The notes: generated by a model not told the origin, from the sequence alone. A DNA stretch of 64,000 nt from Bordetella genomosp. 11 (GCF_002261215.1 NZ_NEVS01000004.1:1364001-1428000), one strand, 5' to 3'. Positions 52,239 to 61,177 are shown, counted from the stretch's first letter. Made by a program: numbers and translations.

Positions 52239-53789
52239 ATGCGCGACATCCACGCCGAAGACATCGTCAGCAGCATTGCCGACGCATTGCAGTTCGTCAG
52301 CTACTACCATCCGGCCGATTTCGTCATGGCCCTGCGTCGGGCGCATGACGCGGAGACCCGGCCCGCCGCCCGCAACGCCATGCTGCAGCTGCTGATCAAC
52401 AGCCGGCTCAGCGCGCGGGCCCACCGGCCGATATGCCAGGATACGGGCGTGGTCCACGTCTACGCGCAACTGGGCATGGACGTTCGCGTGCGGGGCGAAC
52501 CGGGGACGCCGACGCCCTCTTTGCAGGCACTTGCCGACCGGGCCGTCGCCCGCGCCTATGGCCTGCCGGACAACCCGTTGCGCGCTTCCGTGATCCGCGA
52601 CCCCCTGGGCGCGCGCACGAATACGCGCGACAACACGCCGGCGGTGCTGCACGTGGAGCTGGTCGAAGGCGATGGCTTGCGCCTGACGGTGGCGGCCAAG
52701 GGCGGCGGCGGTGACGTCAAGGCCCGCTACACCATGCTGAATCCCAGCGATTCGGTCGCCGATTGGGTGATCGCGCAACTGCCCGGCATGGGCGCGGGCT
52801 GGTGTCCGCCCGGCACGCTGGGCATCGGGGTCGGCGGCACGCCGGAACAGGCGATGTTCATCGCCAAGCGCGCGCTGTTCGCGCCGGTCGACATCGACGA
52901 GCTGCGTGCCAGGGGTGCCCGGACGGCGGGCGAAGCCCTGCGGCTGGAACTCTACGAACGCATCAATGCGCTGGGTATCGGCGCGCAGGGACTGGGCGGC
53001 GACCTTACCGTGCTGGACGTCAAGGTCGCCGAGGCCCCCACGCACGCGGCCCTGCAAGCCGTGGCGATGGTGCCGAACTGCGCGGCGACGCGCTTCGTCT
53101 CGTTCGAGCTGGACGGCTCCGGCCCGGCGCGACTGGAGCCTCCCGATCCCGCCCTGTGGGACGGGCTGCCGGATGCCCTGCCGCTGGAAGCGGGGCGCCG
53201 CGTCGATCTCGATACCCTTTCGCGGGACGATGTGGCGCAATGGCGTGCCGGCGAAACCCTGCTGCTGTCCGGTACGCTCTTTACCGCGCGCGACGCCGCG
53301 CACAAGCGGCTGCTCGATATGCTGGAACGCGGCGAGCCGCTGCCGGTGGACCTGCGCGGCCGCGCCATCTATTACGTCGGGCCGGTCGACCCGGTGGCGG
53401 GCGAGGCGGTCGGACCGGCCGGGCCTACCACCTCCAACCGCATGGACAAGTTCATGCCGGCCCTGATGTCGCGCACGGGCCTGCTGCTGACGATAGGCAA
53501 GGCGGAACGCGGCGCGCAGGCCGCCGCGGCCATCGCGCAGGCGGGCGGCGCCTATCTGATCGCCGTGGGCGGGGCGGCGTACCTGGTGTCGCAAGCCGTG
53601 CGCTCGGCGCGCGTGGTGGCTTTCGCCGACCTGGGCATGGAAGCCATCTACGAATTCCAGGTGCGCGACATGCCCGTGACCGTCGCGCTGGACGCGCACG
53701 GAGGCACGGTGCACAAGTTCGCGATATACAATGCGGCGTCGAAAACGCATCAAAAGGCCGCACCGTCGGATGGAGCCGCGCTACGCTGA
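52239..53789 (+). CDS. class I fumarase / L-tartrate dehydratase family [4Fe-4S] hydro-lyase
   Basis: The 516-residue protein joins the alpha and beta parts of the class I fumarase family in one chain. Three cysteines are placed to hold the [4Fe-4S] cluster: Cys66 (RPICQDTG), Cys189 (GWCPPGTLGIG) and Cys281 (VPNCAATR). The C-terminal half has GPAGPTTSNRMDKFMPALMS. It should dehydrate a hydroxy-dicarboxylate such as malate or tartrate. Placement between a Bug receptor and a GntR regulator favours an imported substrate, so tartrate or a related acid is more likely than housekeeping fumarate. Confidence 0.88.
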   Translation: MRDIHAEDIVSSIADALQFVSYYHPADFVMALRRAHDAETRPAARNAMLQLLINSRLSARAHRPICQDTGVVHVYAQLGMDVRVRGEPGTPTPSLQALADRAVARAYGLPDNPLRASVIRDPLGARTNTRDNTPAVLHVELVEGDGLRLTVAAKGGGGDVKARYTMLNPSDSVADWVIAQLPGMGAGWCPPGTLGIGVGGTPEQAMFIAKRALFAPVDIDELRARGARTAGEALRLELYERINALGIGAQGLGGDLTVLDVKVAEAPTHAALQAVAMVPNCAATRFVSFELDGSGPARLEPPDPALWDGLPDALPLEAGRRVDLDTLSRDDVAQWRAGETLLLSGTLFTARDAAHKRLLDMLERGEPLPVDLRGRAIYYVGPVDPVAGEAVGPAGPTTSNRMDKFMPALMSRTGLLLTIGKAERGAQAAAAIAQAGGAYLIAVGGAAYLVSQAVRSARVVAFADLGMEAIYEFQVRDMPVTVALDAHGGTVHKFAIYNAASKTHQKAAPSDGAALR

Positions 53790-54513
53790 ACTGACCAGGA
53801 CGCTGATCAAGGACATCGCCAGCGGTGTCTATCCCGTGGGCGGCAGCTTGCCCTCGGAAATCGATCTCGCCAGCAAATACGGGGTCAGCCGCGGGACGGT
53901 GCGCATGGCGCTGGATCGCATCCAGACCCTGGGTCTGATTTCGCGGCGCAAGCGGGCGGGCACTCGTGTCGAGGCCGCGACGCCGCGCCAGACCGAATAC
54001 GGCCCGACCATTTCCACGGTAGAGGAACTCGTCCAGTATGGCGCGGACACCCGCCGCGTCGTCCATAGCGTGCGCGGCATCGTCGTCGACATGGCCCTGG
54101 GCGCCCGTCTGGGCCTGCCGCCGGGTACACGCTGGACGCACATCCAGACCTCGCGCTCCAATCCGCTTTCGCCCGATTACCCGCTGGCGTGGTCCCATCT
54201 TTACGTGCCGCAGGAAATGGGTACGCGCATCCGCCATGCGATGGAAAACGACGAGCAGGCCCTGGTGTGCGACCTGATCTGCCGGGCGACCGGACGCGTC
54301 GTCAAAGAGATCCGCCAGACCGTGCGCGCGGTGGGCGTGCCGCCGGCGCTCGCCCAGACATTCGGGACGGAGTCCGGGGCCCATGCCCTGGAATTCGTGC
54401 GCCAGTACTACGACCAATCGGACAAGCTGTTCGAGGTCGCCGTCAGCCTGCATCCGGCGGATCGCTTCAGCTATACGACCGTGCTGCAGCGCCAGGAGCA
54501 GATACCGCGCTGA
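53770..54513 (+). CDS. GntR-family (HutC/UTRA subfamily) transcriptional regulator
   Basis: The 247-residue protein has an N-terminal winged helix (GSLPSEIDLASKYGVSRGTV, then ALDRIQTLGLISRRKRAGTRV) and a C-terminal UTRA ligand domain (VRRVVHSVRGIVV-type start through FSYTTVLQRQ). The ATG at 53770 lies inside the end of the fumarase gene (20-base overlap), so the regulator is part of the operon it probably controls. Candidate operators are at 51166-51197. Confidence 0.88.
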   Translation: MEPRYAELTRTLIKDIASGVYPVGGSLPSEIDLASKYGVSRGTVRMALDRIQTLGLISRRKRAGTRVEAATPRQTEYGPTISTVEELVQYGADTRRVVHSVRGIVVDMALGARLGLPPGTRWTHIQTSRSNPLSPDYPLAWSHLYVPQEMGTRIRHAMENDEQALVCDLICRATGRVVKEIRQTVRAVGVPPALAQTFGTESGAHALEFVRQYYDQSDKLFEVAVSLHPADRFSYTTVLQRQEQIPR

Positions 54514-54515
54514 GA

Positions 54516-54535
54516 CCGGCGCAGCCGGGCGCCGG
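54516..54535. terminator. candidate bidirectional hairpin between convergent GntR genes
   Basis: CCGGCGC and GCGCCGG form a 7-base stem with a 6-base loop (AGCCGG), directly after the first GntR stop and just before the stop of the convergent GntR gene. No U-run is present. Confidence 0.5.
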
Positions 54536-54541
54536 CAGGTC

Positions 54542-55342
54542 CTAGCCTTCAGCCAATCCCCGATCCCGTCCGTCACGGGCCAGGTGCAATACCCGTTCAT
54601 TGGGCGGAATGAAAAGCTCCTGGTAATACACCGGGCTGCCCTTGCCGACAAAGGCCCGGATATCCAATCGCTGTCCCGTCGTGCCCGCGCGCACGCCGAT
54701 GGCCTTGCAGATCGCCGCGTCGAACTTTCGGGTCGACAGGTATTGGTCCATGCGGCCGATCGCCTGCGCGGTTTCGCGCATGATCAACTCCTTGAAGTTT
54801 TCGTTGGCCAGCTTCTTCAAGGGCAGGTTGTGGAAGGCGGAGAGGCGCTGGGGGTCCGCATAGAAGCGGGAAAACACCGAGAACTCGTCGCCGATCGCCA
54901 GGACGCGTTCGATGCATAGCGAGCGCGCGCAGCGAAGATGATCGGCCCAGGGGCCGGCCGCCTGCGCGTCGTAGCGATCCATGATCTTCGGATAGACCGG
55001 CAGATAGCCCGTGCCGCTGTCGTCGATGAAGCGGCAGTGCAGCGGCGCATGCATGGATTCGTCCGGCTGGCCCGCCACGAAGGTGCCGTTGCCCTGCTGG
55101 CGCACGATGATGCCTTCGTCCACCAGCATGCGCAGCGCCCGCTGGATCGTGCCGATGCTCAGGGGCAGAGTGGCCGCCCATTCCAGTTCGGTGGGCAGGC
55201 GCAGGCCGGGCAGCCATGAGCCATCGGCGACGGCATGCGCGATCGCATCCCGCATCGCCATGTACTTGGGAATCCCGGGGCGCACATAGTGGTCCAGCCG
55301 GCGTTGCAAATCCGCGCCGATCGAGGCTTGATCTTGTTCCAT
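54542..55342 (-). CDS. GntR-family (HutC/UTRA subfamily) transcriptional regulator
   Basis: The 266-residue protein has a winged helix (RDAIAHAVADGSWLPGLRLP, then LPLSIGTIQRALRMLVDEGIIVRQQGNGTFVAG) and a UTRA-type C-terminal domain. It is divergent from the sulfatase gene, and a palindrome overlaps the sulfatase -10 element, so it is the likely repressor of the sulfatase-Bug unit. It is not close in sequence to the other GntR protein nearby. Confidence 0.87.
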   Translation of the reverse strand: MEQDQASIGADLQRRLDHYVRPGIPKYMAMRDAIAHAVADGSWLPGLRLPTELEWAATLPLSIGTIQRALRMLVDEGIIVRQQGNGTFVAGQPDESMHAPLHCRFIDDSGTGYLPVYPKIMDRYDAQAAGPWADHLRCARSLCIERVLAIGDEFSVFSRFYADPQRLSAFHNLPLKKLANENFKELIMRETAQAIGRMDQYLSTRKFDAAICKAIGVRAGTTGQRLDIRAFVGKGSPVYYQELFIPPNERVLHLARDGRDRGLAEG

Positions 55343-55362
55343 TGCTTTAATACTATATAGTA
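55328..55362 (+). promoter_or_regulatory. sulfatase promoter with overlapping 12-bp palindromic operator
   Basis: TTGATC and TACTAT are separated by 17 bases, and the -10 element forms half of the perfect palindrome TACTATATAGTA (55351-55362). Transcription would start near 55363, about 34 bases before the sulfatase ATG. The site also lies just upstream of the divergent GntR ATG (55342), suiting joint control of both genes. Confidence 0.78.
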
Positions 55363-55396
55363 ATAGAGTAATTTAGCGCTAACGGTGGAGAGGAAT

Positions 55397-56851
55397 ATGG
55401 GTCCGGAGAATTTGCTTGTCATTATGTCCGATGAACACAATCCCAAGGTAATGGGATGTTCCGGCCATCCCATCGTGCAGACGCCGAACCTGGATGCCCT
55501 GGCGGCCTCGGGCACGCGCTTCACCGGGGCGTACACGACCAGCCCGGTCTGCATTCCCGCCCGGGCCGGTTTTGCCTGCGGCAAATACATCCACCAGATC
55601 GGCTTCTGGGACAATGCCGACGCCTACGACGGCAGTGTTCCCAGCTGGCACCATGTCCTGCGCGAACGCGGCCATGACGTCGTGTCCATCGGCAAGCTGC
55701 ATTTCCGCAAGCCCGGGGAAGACCACGGTTTTACCGAGGAACAAATACCCATGCACATCCTGGAAGGCAAGGGTGACCTGATGGGCCTGATCCGGGACGA
55801 TCTGCCGCGCCGCGGCGGGGCCAAGAAAATGGCGGCCATGGCCGGGCCGGGGGAAACGCCCTATACGTTCTACGACAGGGAAATCTGTTCGCGCGCCCAG
55901 GTCTGGTTGCGCGAGCAGGGCACACGCCAGCGCGAAAAGCCCTGGGTGCTGTTCGTTTCCTTCGTCGCCCCGCACTTCCCGCTGACCGCGCCGCCCGAGC
56001 ACTACTACCGCTATTGGGAGCAGGACCTGCCCATGCCCAAGCTGTACGCACGCGAGCAGCGGCCCCGGCATCCCTACCTGAACGACTACGCCAACAGCTT
56101 TTGCTACGACGACTACTTCGAATCCGCGCAGGATGTGAAGCGCGCGCTGGCAGGGTACTTCGGGCTGGTGTCCTTCCTGGACGAGAACATCGGCAAGGTG
56201 TTGCGCGCCTTGAACGAGAGCGGGCTGGCCGGCAGCACCCGCGTGATCTACACCAGCGATCATGGCGACAACCTGGGCGCGCGCGGGCTGTGGGGCAAGT
56301 CCACCATGTATGACGAGATCGCGGGGGTGCCGCTGATCATGCGCGGTTCCCACGTGCCGGCGGGCAAGGTGGTCGATACGCCCGTCAGCCATGTCGACTG
56401 CTATCCGACTATCGTCAACGGCGTGGGCGTCGATTTCGACGCGGTGCGGGATACCCATCCGGGCGTGGACCTGCGGGATATCGCGGCCGGCGCGCAGCCG
56501 GAGCGCACCGTATTGTCCGAATACCACGGCATGGGCTCGACCTCGGGCGCGTTCGCGATCCGGCACGGACGCTACAAGTATGTGCATTACGCGCTGTATC
56601 CGGCGCAGCTGTTCGACCTGGAAAGCGATCCGGACGAAACCGTCGACCTGGCCGGCGAGCCGAGCCATGCCGGCGTGCTGGAGGAATGCCGGCAACGGCT
56701 GTACGCGCTGTGCGATCCGCAGGAGGTGGACCGCCGCGCCAAGGCGCGCCAGGCGGAACTGCTGGCCGCCAATGGCGGCCGCGAAGCGGTGATCGCGCGC
56801 GGCGATCTGGGGTTCACGCCGGCGCCGGGGACGGCGGCGGACTTCCAGTAG
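55397..56851 (+). CDS. type I sulfatase (formylglycine-dependent), choline-sulfatase-like
   Basis: The 484-residue protein has the sulfatase metal motif SDEHNPKVMG and the modification motif Cys52-Ile-Pro-Ala-Arg56, in which Cys is converted to formylglycine. It also has the second metal motif YTSDHGDNLGARGLWGKSTMY. It lacks a signal peptide, so it acts in the cytoplasm, as choline sulfatases and phosphonate monoester hydrolases do. The ATG at 55397 follows GGAGAGGA; a GTG four codons earlier is possible. The substrate would be a sulfate (or phosphonate) ester imported via the following Bug protein. Confidence 0.9.
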   Translation: MGPENLLVIMSDEHNPKVMGCSGHPIVQTPNLDALAASGTRFTGAYTTSPVCIPARAGFACGKYIHQIGFWDNADAYDGSVPSWHHVLRERGHDVVSIGKLHFRKPGEDHGFTEEQIPMHILEGKGDLMGLIRDDLPRRGGAKKMAAMAGPGETPYTFYDREICSRAQVWLREQGTRQREKPWVLFVSFVAPHFPLTAPPEHYYRYWEQDLPMPKLYAREQRPRHPYLNDYANSFCYDDYFESAQDVKRALAGYFGLVSFLDENIGKVLRALNESGLAGSTRVIYTSDHGDNLGARGLWGKSTMYDEIAGVPLIMRGSHVPAGKVVDTPVSHVDCYPTIVNGVGVDFDAVRDTHPGVDLRDIAAGAQPERTVLSEYHGMGSTSGAFAIRHGRYKYVHYALYPAQLFDLESDPDETVDLAGEPSHAGVLEECRQRLYALCDPQEVDRRAKARQAELLAANGGREAVIARGDLGFTPAPGTAADFQ

Positions 56852-57013
56852 AGGGAACCGCGGAACGCAAGCGGCAGAAAAGAAATCGGCGATCGGGCCG
56901 GCGATCCCGGCGACCCGCATGGAACAGCCGGGCACGCACGATCGGACGGCGAATGGGCACGACGGACCTTGCGCAGTCAAGGCCGGCCAATAACGAAGAT
57001 AAGGAGACAAGTC

Positions 57014-58018
57014 ATGAAATGGATCGCCCATGTGGCAAGCCCTGCGCGCAGGCTCCGGCTGTTTGCCACCGTGTTGCCCTGCCTGCTGGCCTCGGCGGCC
57101 GTCCAGGCCGCGGACTCCTGGCCCAGCCGTCCCGTACGGGTCATCGTCGCCTATCCGGCCGGCGGCGGCCTGGACTTCGTCACACGGGTGCTGGCGCAGC
57201 AATTGTCGAAGAAGTCTGGGCAAAGCTTCGTCGTGGAGAATCGCGCCGGCGCGTCGGGCCTGATCGGCGCCGATGCGGTGGTAAAGAGCGCGCCCGATGG
57301 ATACACGATGCTCGTGGCCTCGCCCGCCGAAGTCCTGGTCGGCGCGATCGCCGGACAGAAAATGCCGTACGACCCCCAGCGCGACCTGGAGCCGGTGACG
57401 CTGGCGGGCGAAACGCCGCTGGTCGTCGCGGTGAACCCCTCCGTCAAGGCGAAGACCATGCAGGAGCTGCTGGCGCAGGCAAAAAGCAGCGGCACGCCCA
57501 TGTCCTACGGGACGCCGGGCAATGGCAGCTCCATGAACTTCGCCGGCGAATCGATCAACCTGGTGGCCGGGACATCGATCCAGCATGTGCCCTACAAGGG
57601 CGCGGCACCCGCGGTCGCCGACCTGCTGGGCAATCACATTCCCATCGGCATCGTCGGCATGCCGCCCACCGTCCCGTATGAAAAGAGCGGACAACTGCGC
57701 GTCCTGGCGGTGACCAGCGACAAGCGCTCCGAAGCCATGCCCGATGTGCCGGCGATGGCGGAACTGCCGGGGTTCAAGGGATATCGATTCACGAACTGGA
57801 TGGGTGTGTACGTGCCTGCCGGCACGCCCAAGGCAGTCGTGGACAGGATGGCGGCGGATATCGCCGCCGTATTGAAGCAACCCGACACGCGCGAGCTCCT
57901 GCTCAAGCAGGGCGTCGAACCGGTGGGCGGGACGCCGGCGCAGTTCACCGCCTTTCTTGCGAGCGAACGCGAGCGCTATACCCGCATCGCGCGGGAACGG
58001 CACATCAAGATCGATTGA
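57014..58018 (+). CDS. Bug-family tripartite tricarboxylate transporter binding protein
   Basis: The 334-residue protein has a signal peptide ending near VQA/ADS and the Bug motifs RPVRVIVAYPAGGGLDFVTR and VVENRAGASGLIGADAVVKS. AAGGAG lies 8 bases before the ATG; a longer reading from 56969 is not needed. It follows the sulfatase in the same direction after 162 bases and is probably its transport receptor. No TctAB genes are present. Confidence 0.92.
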   Translation: MKWIAHVASPARRLRLFATVLPCLLASAAVQAADSWPSRPVRVIVAYPAGGGLDFVTRVLAQQLSKKSGQSFVVENRAGASGLIGADAVVKSAPDGYTMLVASPAEVLVGAIAGQKMPYDPQRDLEPVTLAGETPLVVAVNPSVKAKTMQELLAQAKSSGTPMSYGTPGNGSSMNFAGESINLVAGTSIQHVPYKGAAPAVADLLGNHIPIGIVGMPPTVPYEKSGQLRVLAVTSDKRSEAMPDVPAMAELPGFKGYRFTNWMGVYVPAGTPKAVVDRMAADIAAVLKQPDTRELLLKQGVEPVGGTPAQFTAFLASERERYTRIARERHIKID

Positions 58019-58059
58019 AAGCGCCGATCGCCGGCCGGGTCTTCCCGCGGCGTGCCCGA

Positions 58060-59049
58060 TCAGTCCGCGATATCGATCACGACTTTGCCCATGGCGCGTC
58101 CGCTGTGCAGGTGCGCGTGGGCCGCCTCGGCGTTTTCCAGGGAGAACCGGACCGGATCGAGCAGGGGCGCGAGCGTGCCCGCATCCACGAGCGTGGCCAC
58201 CTCGCGCAGGATGTCGCCATGGTGCGCCAAACCCTGGCCCGTCAGCATGGGCAGCAACATGAAAATGCCGATCAGATCCAGGCTGCGCCCCAGGATGGGA
58301 ACAAGATCGTGGGGCTCCCACGCGGCGCAGCTCACCAGACGCCCGTACAGCCGGGTTGCCAAGGCGGACTGTTCGAGCACAGCACCGCCGACCGTATCGA
58401 ACACCACATCGAAGCCCGCGCCGCCCGTATGGCGCGCGACATAATCTTCCACGGGCATATCGCGATAGGGAATCGGCTCCGCGCCCAGGCGCTGTGCGAC
58501 GGCCAGCTTGGCGGGTGTGGAGGCTGTCGCGTACACCTTCGCGCCGAATGCCTTGGCGATCTGGATCGCGACATGACCGACGCCGCCGGCCGCGCCGTGG
58601 ACAAGTACGGTTTCGTCGACATTCAAGGCGGCGCGGTCGATCAGTCCTTCCCAGGCAGTGATGGACACCAGGGGAAGGGCGGCTGCCTCCCGCATGGACA
58701 GCCGGGCGGGTTTGGGCGCGACGAGTCGCGCGTCGACGGCGACGAATTCGGCCAGCGTGCCGGGCCGTCCTTTGACGCCGCCGGCGCAACCGTATACGGC
58801 ATCGCCGACCGCGAAATCGCGCACACCCGGACCGACCTCGGTCACGATGCCCGCGAAGTCCATGCCCAGGATGGCCGGCAGGCTGGGTGCCGCCGGACCC
58901 ATCAGGCCCGCGGCGATCTTCAGGTCGGCCGGGTTGACGCCCGATGCCTGCACGGCAATAAGGAGCTCCCCCTGGCCCGGCCGCGGGAGCGGAACATCGT
59001 CATGCAACCGGCCTGCCTTGCCGAATTCGGTTATTACATGGGCGCGCAT
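58060..59049 (-). CDS. zinc-free NADP-dependent oxidoreductase (MDR family)
   Basis: The 329-residue protein has a GroES-like N-terminus (MRAHVITEFGKAGRLHDDVP) and the Rossmann motif VHGAAGGVGHVAIQIAKAFGA. The structural-zinc cysteine lobe is missing (VYGCAGGVKGRPGTLAEFV), so it groups with quinone reductase-like enzymes. It is divergent from a LysR gene that probably regulates it. The substrate is unknown. Confidence 0.87.
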   Translation of the reverse strand: MRAHVITEFGKAGRLHDDVPLPRPGQGELLIAVQASGVNPADLKIAAGLMGPAAPSLPAILGMDFAGIVTEVGPGVRDFAVGDAVYGCAGGVKGRPGTLAEFVAVDARLVAPKPARLSMREAAALPLVSITAWEGLIDRAALNVDETVLVHGAAGGVGHVAIQIAKAFGAKVYATASTPAKLAVAQRLGAEPIPYRDMPVEDYVARHTGGAGFDVVFDTVGGAVLEQSALATRLYGRLVSCAAWEPHDLVPILGRSLDLIGIFMLLPMLTGQGLAHHGDILREVATLVDAGTLAPLLDPVRFSLENAEAAHAHLHSGRAMGKVVIDIAD

Positions 59050-59112
59050 CGGATCCTGCCTTTCTTGCCAAAAGAGGAGACGATACGGCCTGGCTTTGCA
59101 TTGGCAAAACGA

Positions 59113-59129
59113 CTAATTCTTATTGTTAG
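59113..59129. promoter_or_regulatory. candidate LysR-type site in the divergent promoter region
   Basis: CTAA-N9-TTAG is a perfect inverted repeat in the only AT-rich stretch between the oxidoreductase and the LysR gene. LysR boxes are interrupted palindromes in this position; the exact T-N11-A spacing is not met. Confidence 0.5.
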
Positions 59130-59179
59130 CATTCGATCTGTAAATGATAGACTGGCGCCTCGCAACGCAGGAGCCCGAC

Positions 59180-60061
59180 ATGGCAACGACTCAGCTGGAA
59201 CTCGACAGTCTTCGGGCTTTCCTCGCCATAGCGGACCAGGGCAGCTTCACCGCGGCGGCGGGCAGCGTCGGCCGCACCCAGTCGGCCGTCAGCCTGAAGA
59301 TACGCAAGCTCGAAGAAGCGCTCGGCAAGCCTCTGTTTCTGCGCAACGCCCATCGTACGACGCTGACCCCGGCTGGCGAGTTGCTGCTTGGCCATGCCCG
59401 CCGGCTCGTACGCGATAGCGATGCGGCGATCGCCCACTTGCGCGCTGCCGAGGCGGCGGGCGCCATCCGCCTGGGCATCGGCGAGCTCTTCGTGCCCGAC
59501 CATCTGCCGCGCGTACTGACCCGTTTCCGCCGGACGCATCCCAAAGTCCGTCTCGAAGTGCAGGTCGGGCTGTCGGCCGATCTCCTGAAAGAGATGCGCG
59601 CGGGCGCGCTCGATCTGGTGGTCGCGAACCGCGAGGGCGACGACGATACGGCCGGGAGGGTGCTATGGACCGAACCCTTGAGGTGGGTGGCGGCGCAGGA
59701 TTTCGAATGGAGCGAGGACGGCCCGGTGCAGCTCGTGGCATTGCCGGCGCAATGCACGTATCGGCGTATGGCCATCGACGCGCTCGCGGGCATCGGACGG
59801 ACCAGCGAGGTGGTTTATGCCTGTACCAGTCTATTGGGCGTCGAGTCAGCCATTGCCGCCGGTGCCGGCGTGGCCATTCTTGGACAGTCTTCGCTGCGCC
59901 GCAATCCCGGCCTGCGGGACATAGGGCAGAACCTGCCCCTTCTTCCGGATTGCCGGATCGCGATATTCGGCGAAGCCGGCGCCGACCACGACGCCGCGCA
60001 CGCGCTGATTCGCTTCATCGAAGACAGCCTGACGTCCGAATCGTCGCTGTTCAGGGCGTAG
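59180..60061 (+). CDS. LysR-family transcriptional regulator
   Basis: The 293-residue protein has the LysR helix-turn-helix (LRAFLAIADQGSFTAAAGSVGRTQSAVSLKIRKLEEALGKPLF) and a two-lobed effector domain beginning near GAIRLGIGELFVPDHLPRVL. The ATG at 59180 follows CAGGAG by six bases; the ATG 36 bases upstream lacks such a site. Its divergent partner is the zinc-free oxidoreductase. Confidence 0.9.
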   Translation: MATTQLELDSLRAFLAIADQGSFTAAAGSVGRTQSAVSLKIRKLEEALGKPLFLRNAHRTTLTPAGELLLGHARRLVRDSDAAIAHLRAAEAAGAIRLGIGELFVPDHLPRVLTRFRRTHPKVRLEVQVGLSADLLKEMRAGALDLVVANREGDDDTAGRVLWTEPLRWVAAQDFEWSEDGPVQLVALPAQCTYRRMAIDALAGIGRTSEVVYACTSLLGVESAIAAGAGVAILGQSSLRRNPGLRDIGQNLPLLPDCRIAIFGEAGADHDAAHALIRFIEDSLTSESSLFRA

Positions 60062-60203
60062 TCACCCAGCGCGGAAAAAAGAAATTTCCATGTCGCCGTA
60101 ACCGATCCGTGCTCTTGGGCGAACTACCGGGTGTGCTGCCCGCACCCGGGACGTACGCGTGCCGCGTTTCCCTGGACACCTGAATCGAAAGGCGTGGAAA
60201 GAA

Positions 60204-61091
60204 ATGTCGATGGTCACCGAGCAAGACGAGCATAGCAAGTACCTGGGCCAGTTCATTCCCCTTCAATACCATCACGTCATGCTGATGGATGCGAACCGGA
60301 TGAAAAACTTCAAGGCCGCCATCGACCATGTCGTCAGGCCGGGCGCGAAGGTACTGGAATTGGGCGGGGGCACCGGCGTTCTCTCCTGGTTCGCCGCTGC
60401 CAAGGCGGACAAGGTATGGTGCGTGGAGTTCAACCGCGAGCTGGTGACCGAGGCGAACCGCTTCCTGGACATGAATCCGAACGGCGATAAGGTCGAAGTC
60501 GTCCATGCCGATGCATTCGACTACCTGCCACCGGAGCCTGTCGATGTCATGATCTGCGAGATGGTGCACGTCGCCATGCTCAGGGAAAAGCAGGTCGAGA
60601 TGATGGAATCGTTCAAGCGGCGCTACCGCGAGCGCTTCGGACCGGACCTGCCGATCCTGGTGCCGACCGCGGTGGTGATGGCCGTGCAGCCCTTGCAAAA
60701 GGCCTATGATTTCGAGGGTTTCCAGGCACCCATCATCCAGGTGGAGGAGCTGTCGGGAAATGAACCGGGTACCTTCGAATTGGGTGCTCCCGCGGTCTAT
60801 AGCGTGCTCGATTTCACGCTGGACAATACCCTGGACATCGCCTGGGAGGGCACGGTGGCGATCGAGCGGAGCGGTATGGTCACTTCGCTGCGCTTTATCA
60901 CCAAAAACATACTCGCGATGGTGATGGAGCGTGGATCGACGATCGATTGGCTCAACCGCTACATGTCATTTCCGCTGCGGACGCCGGTACGCGTCGAAGC
61001 CGGCGATACGCTGCGGATCCGCTTCCAATACCGTGCCGGTGACTTTATTTCGGTCCTGATGGACGCGCTGCAGGTAGAGGTGGTCCGCTAG
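60204..61091 (+). CDS. protein arginine methyltransferase-like (PRMT-fold) class I methyltransferase
   Basis: The 295-residue protein has the complete order of PRMT elements. It starts with a PRMT-type helix (HHVMLMDANRMKNFKAAID, residues 23-41) and the SAM motif ELGGGTGVLS at 52-61. A double-E loop follows with Glu119 and Glu128 (CEMVHVAMLRE), spaced exactly as in PRMT1 (SEWMGYCLFYE). A beta-barrel-like half comes next, then TIDW at 246-249 where PRMTs have the THW loop. Arginine methylation of a protein is the expected chemistry by family, but bacterial substrates are undefined. The ATG at 60204 follows GGAAAGA. Neighbours give no clue to the target. Confidence 0.75.
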   Translation: MSMVTEQDEHSKYLGQFIPLQYHHVMLMDANRMKNFKAAIDHVVRPGAKVLELGGGTGVLSWFAAAKADKVWCVEFNRELVTEANRFLDMNPNGDKVEVVHADAFDYLPPEPVDVMICEMVHVAMLREKQVEMMESFKRRYRERFGPDLPILVPTAVVMAVQPLQKAYDFEGFQAPIIQVEELSGNEPGTFELGAPAVYSVLDFTLDNTLDIAWEGTVAIERSGMVTSLRFITKNILAMVMERGSTIDWLNRYMSFPLRTPVRVEAGDTLRIRFQYRAGDFISVLMDALQVEVVR

Positions 61092-61177
61092 CAGCGGCGC
61101 GCGTTTGCTTCGGGCGCGGCGGCAAAGCGTCAACGCCGCGCACGCCGATACCCCGCGCGTCGCCGTCCCGGGCGCGT

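Noticed and set aside
55379..58789. Very long minus-strand open frame (over 1100 codons) opposite the sulfatase and Bug genes
   Set aside because: It is rich in Arg, Gly, His and Pro without any domain, and it lies antisense to two clear genes. Such shadow frames are expected at this GC content.
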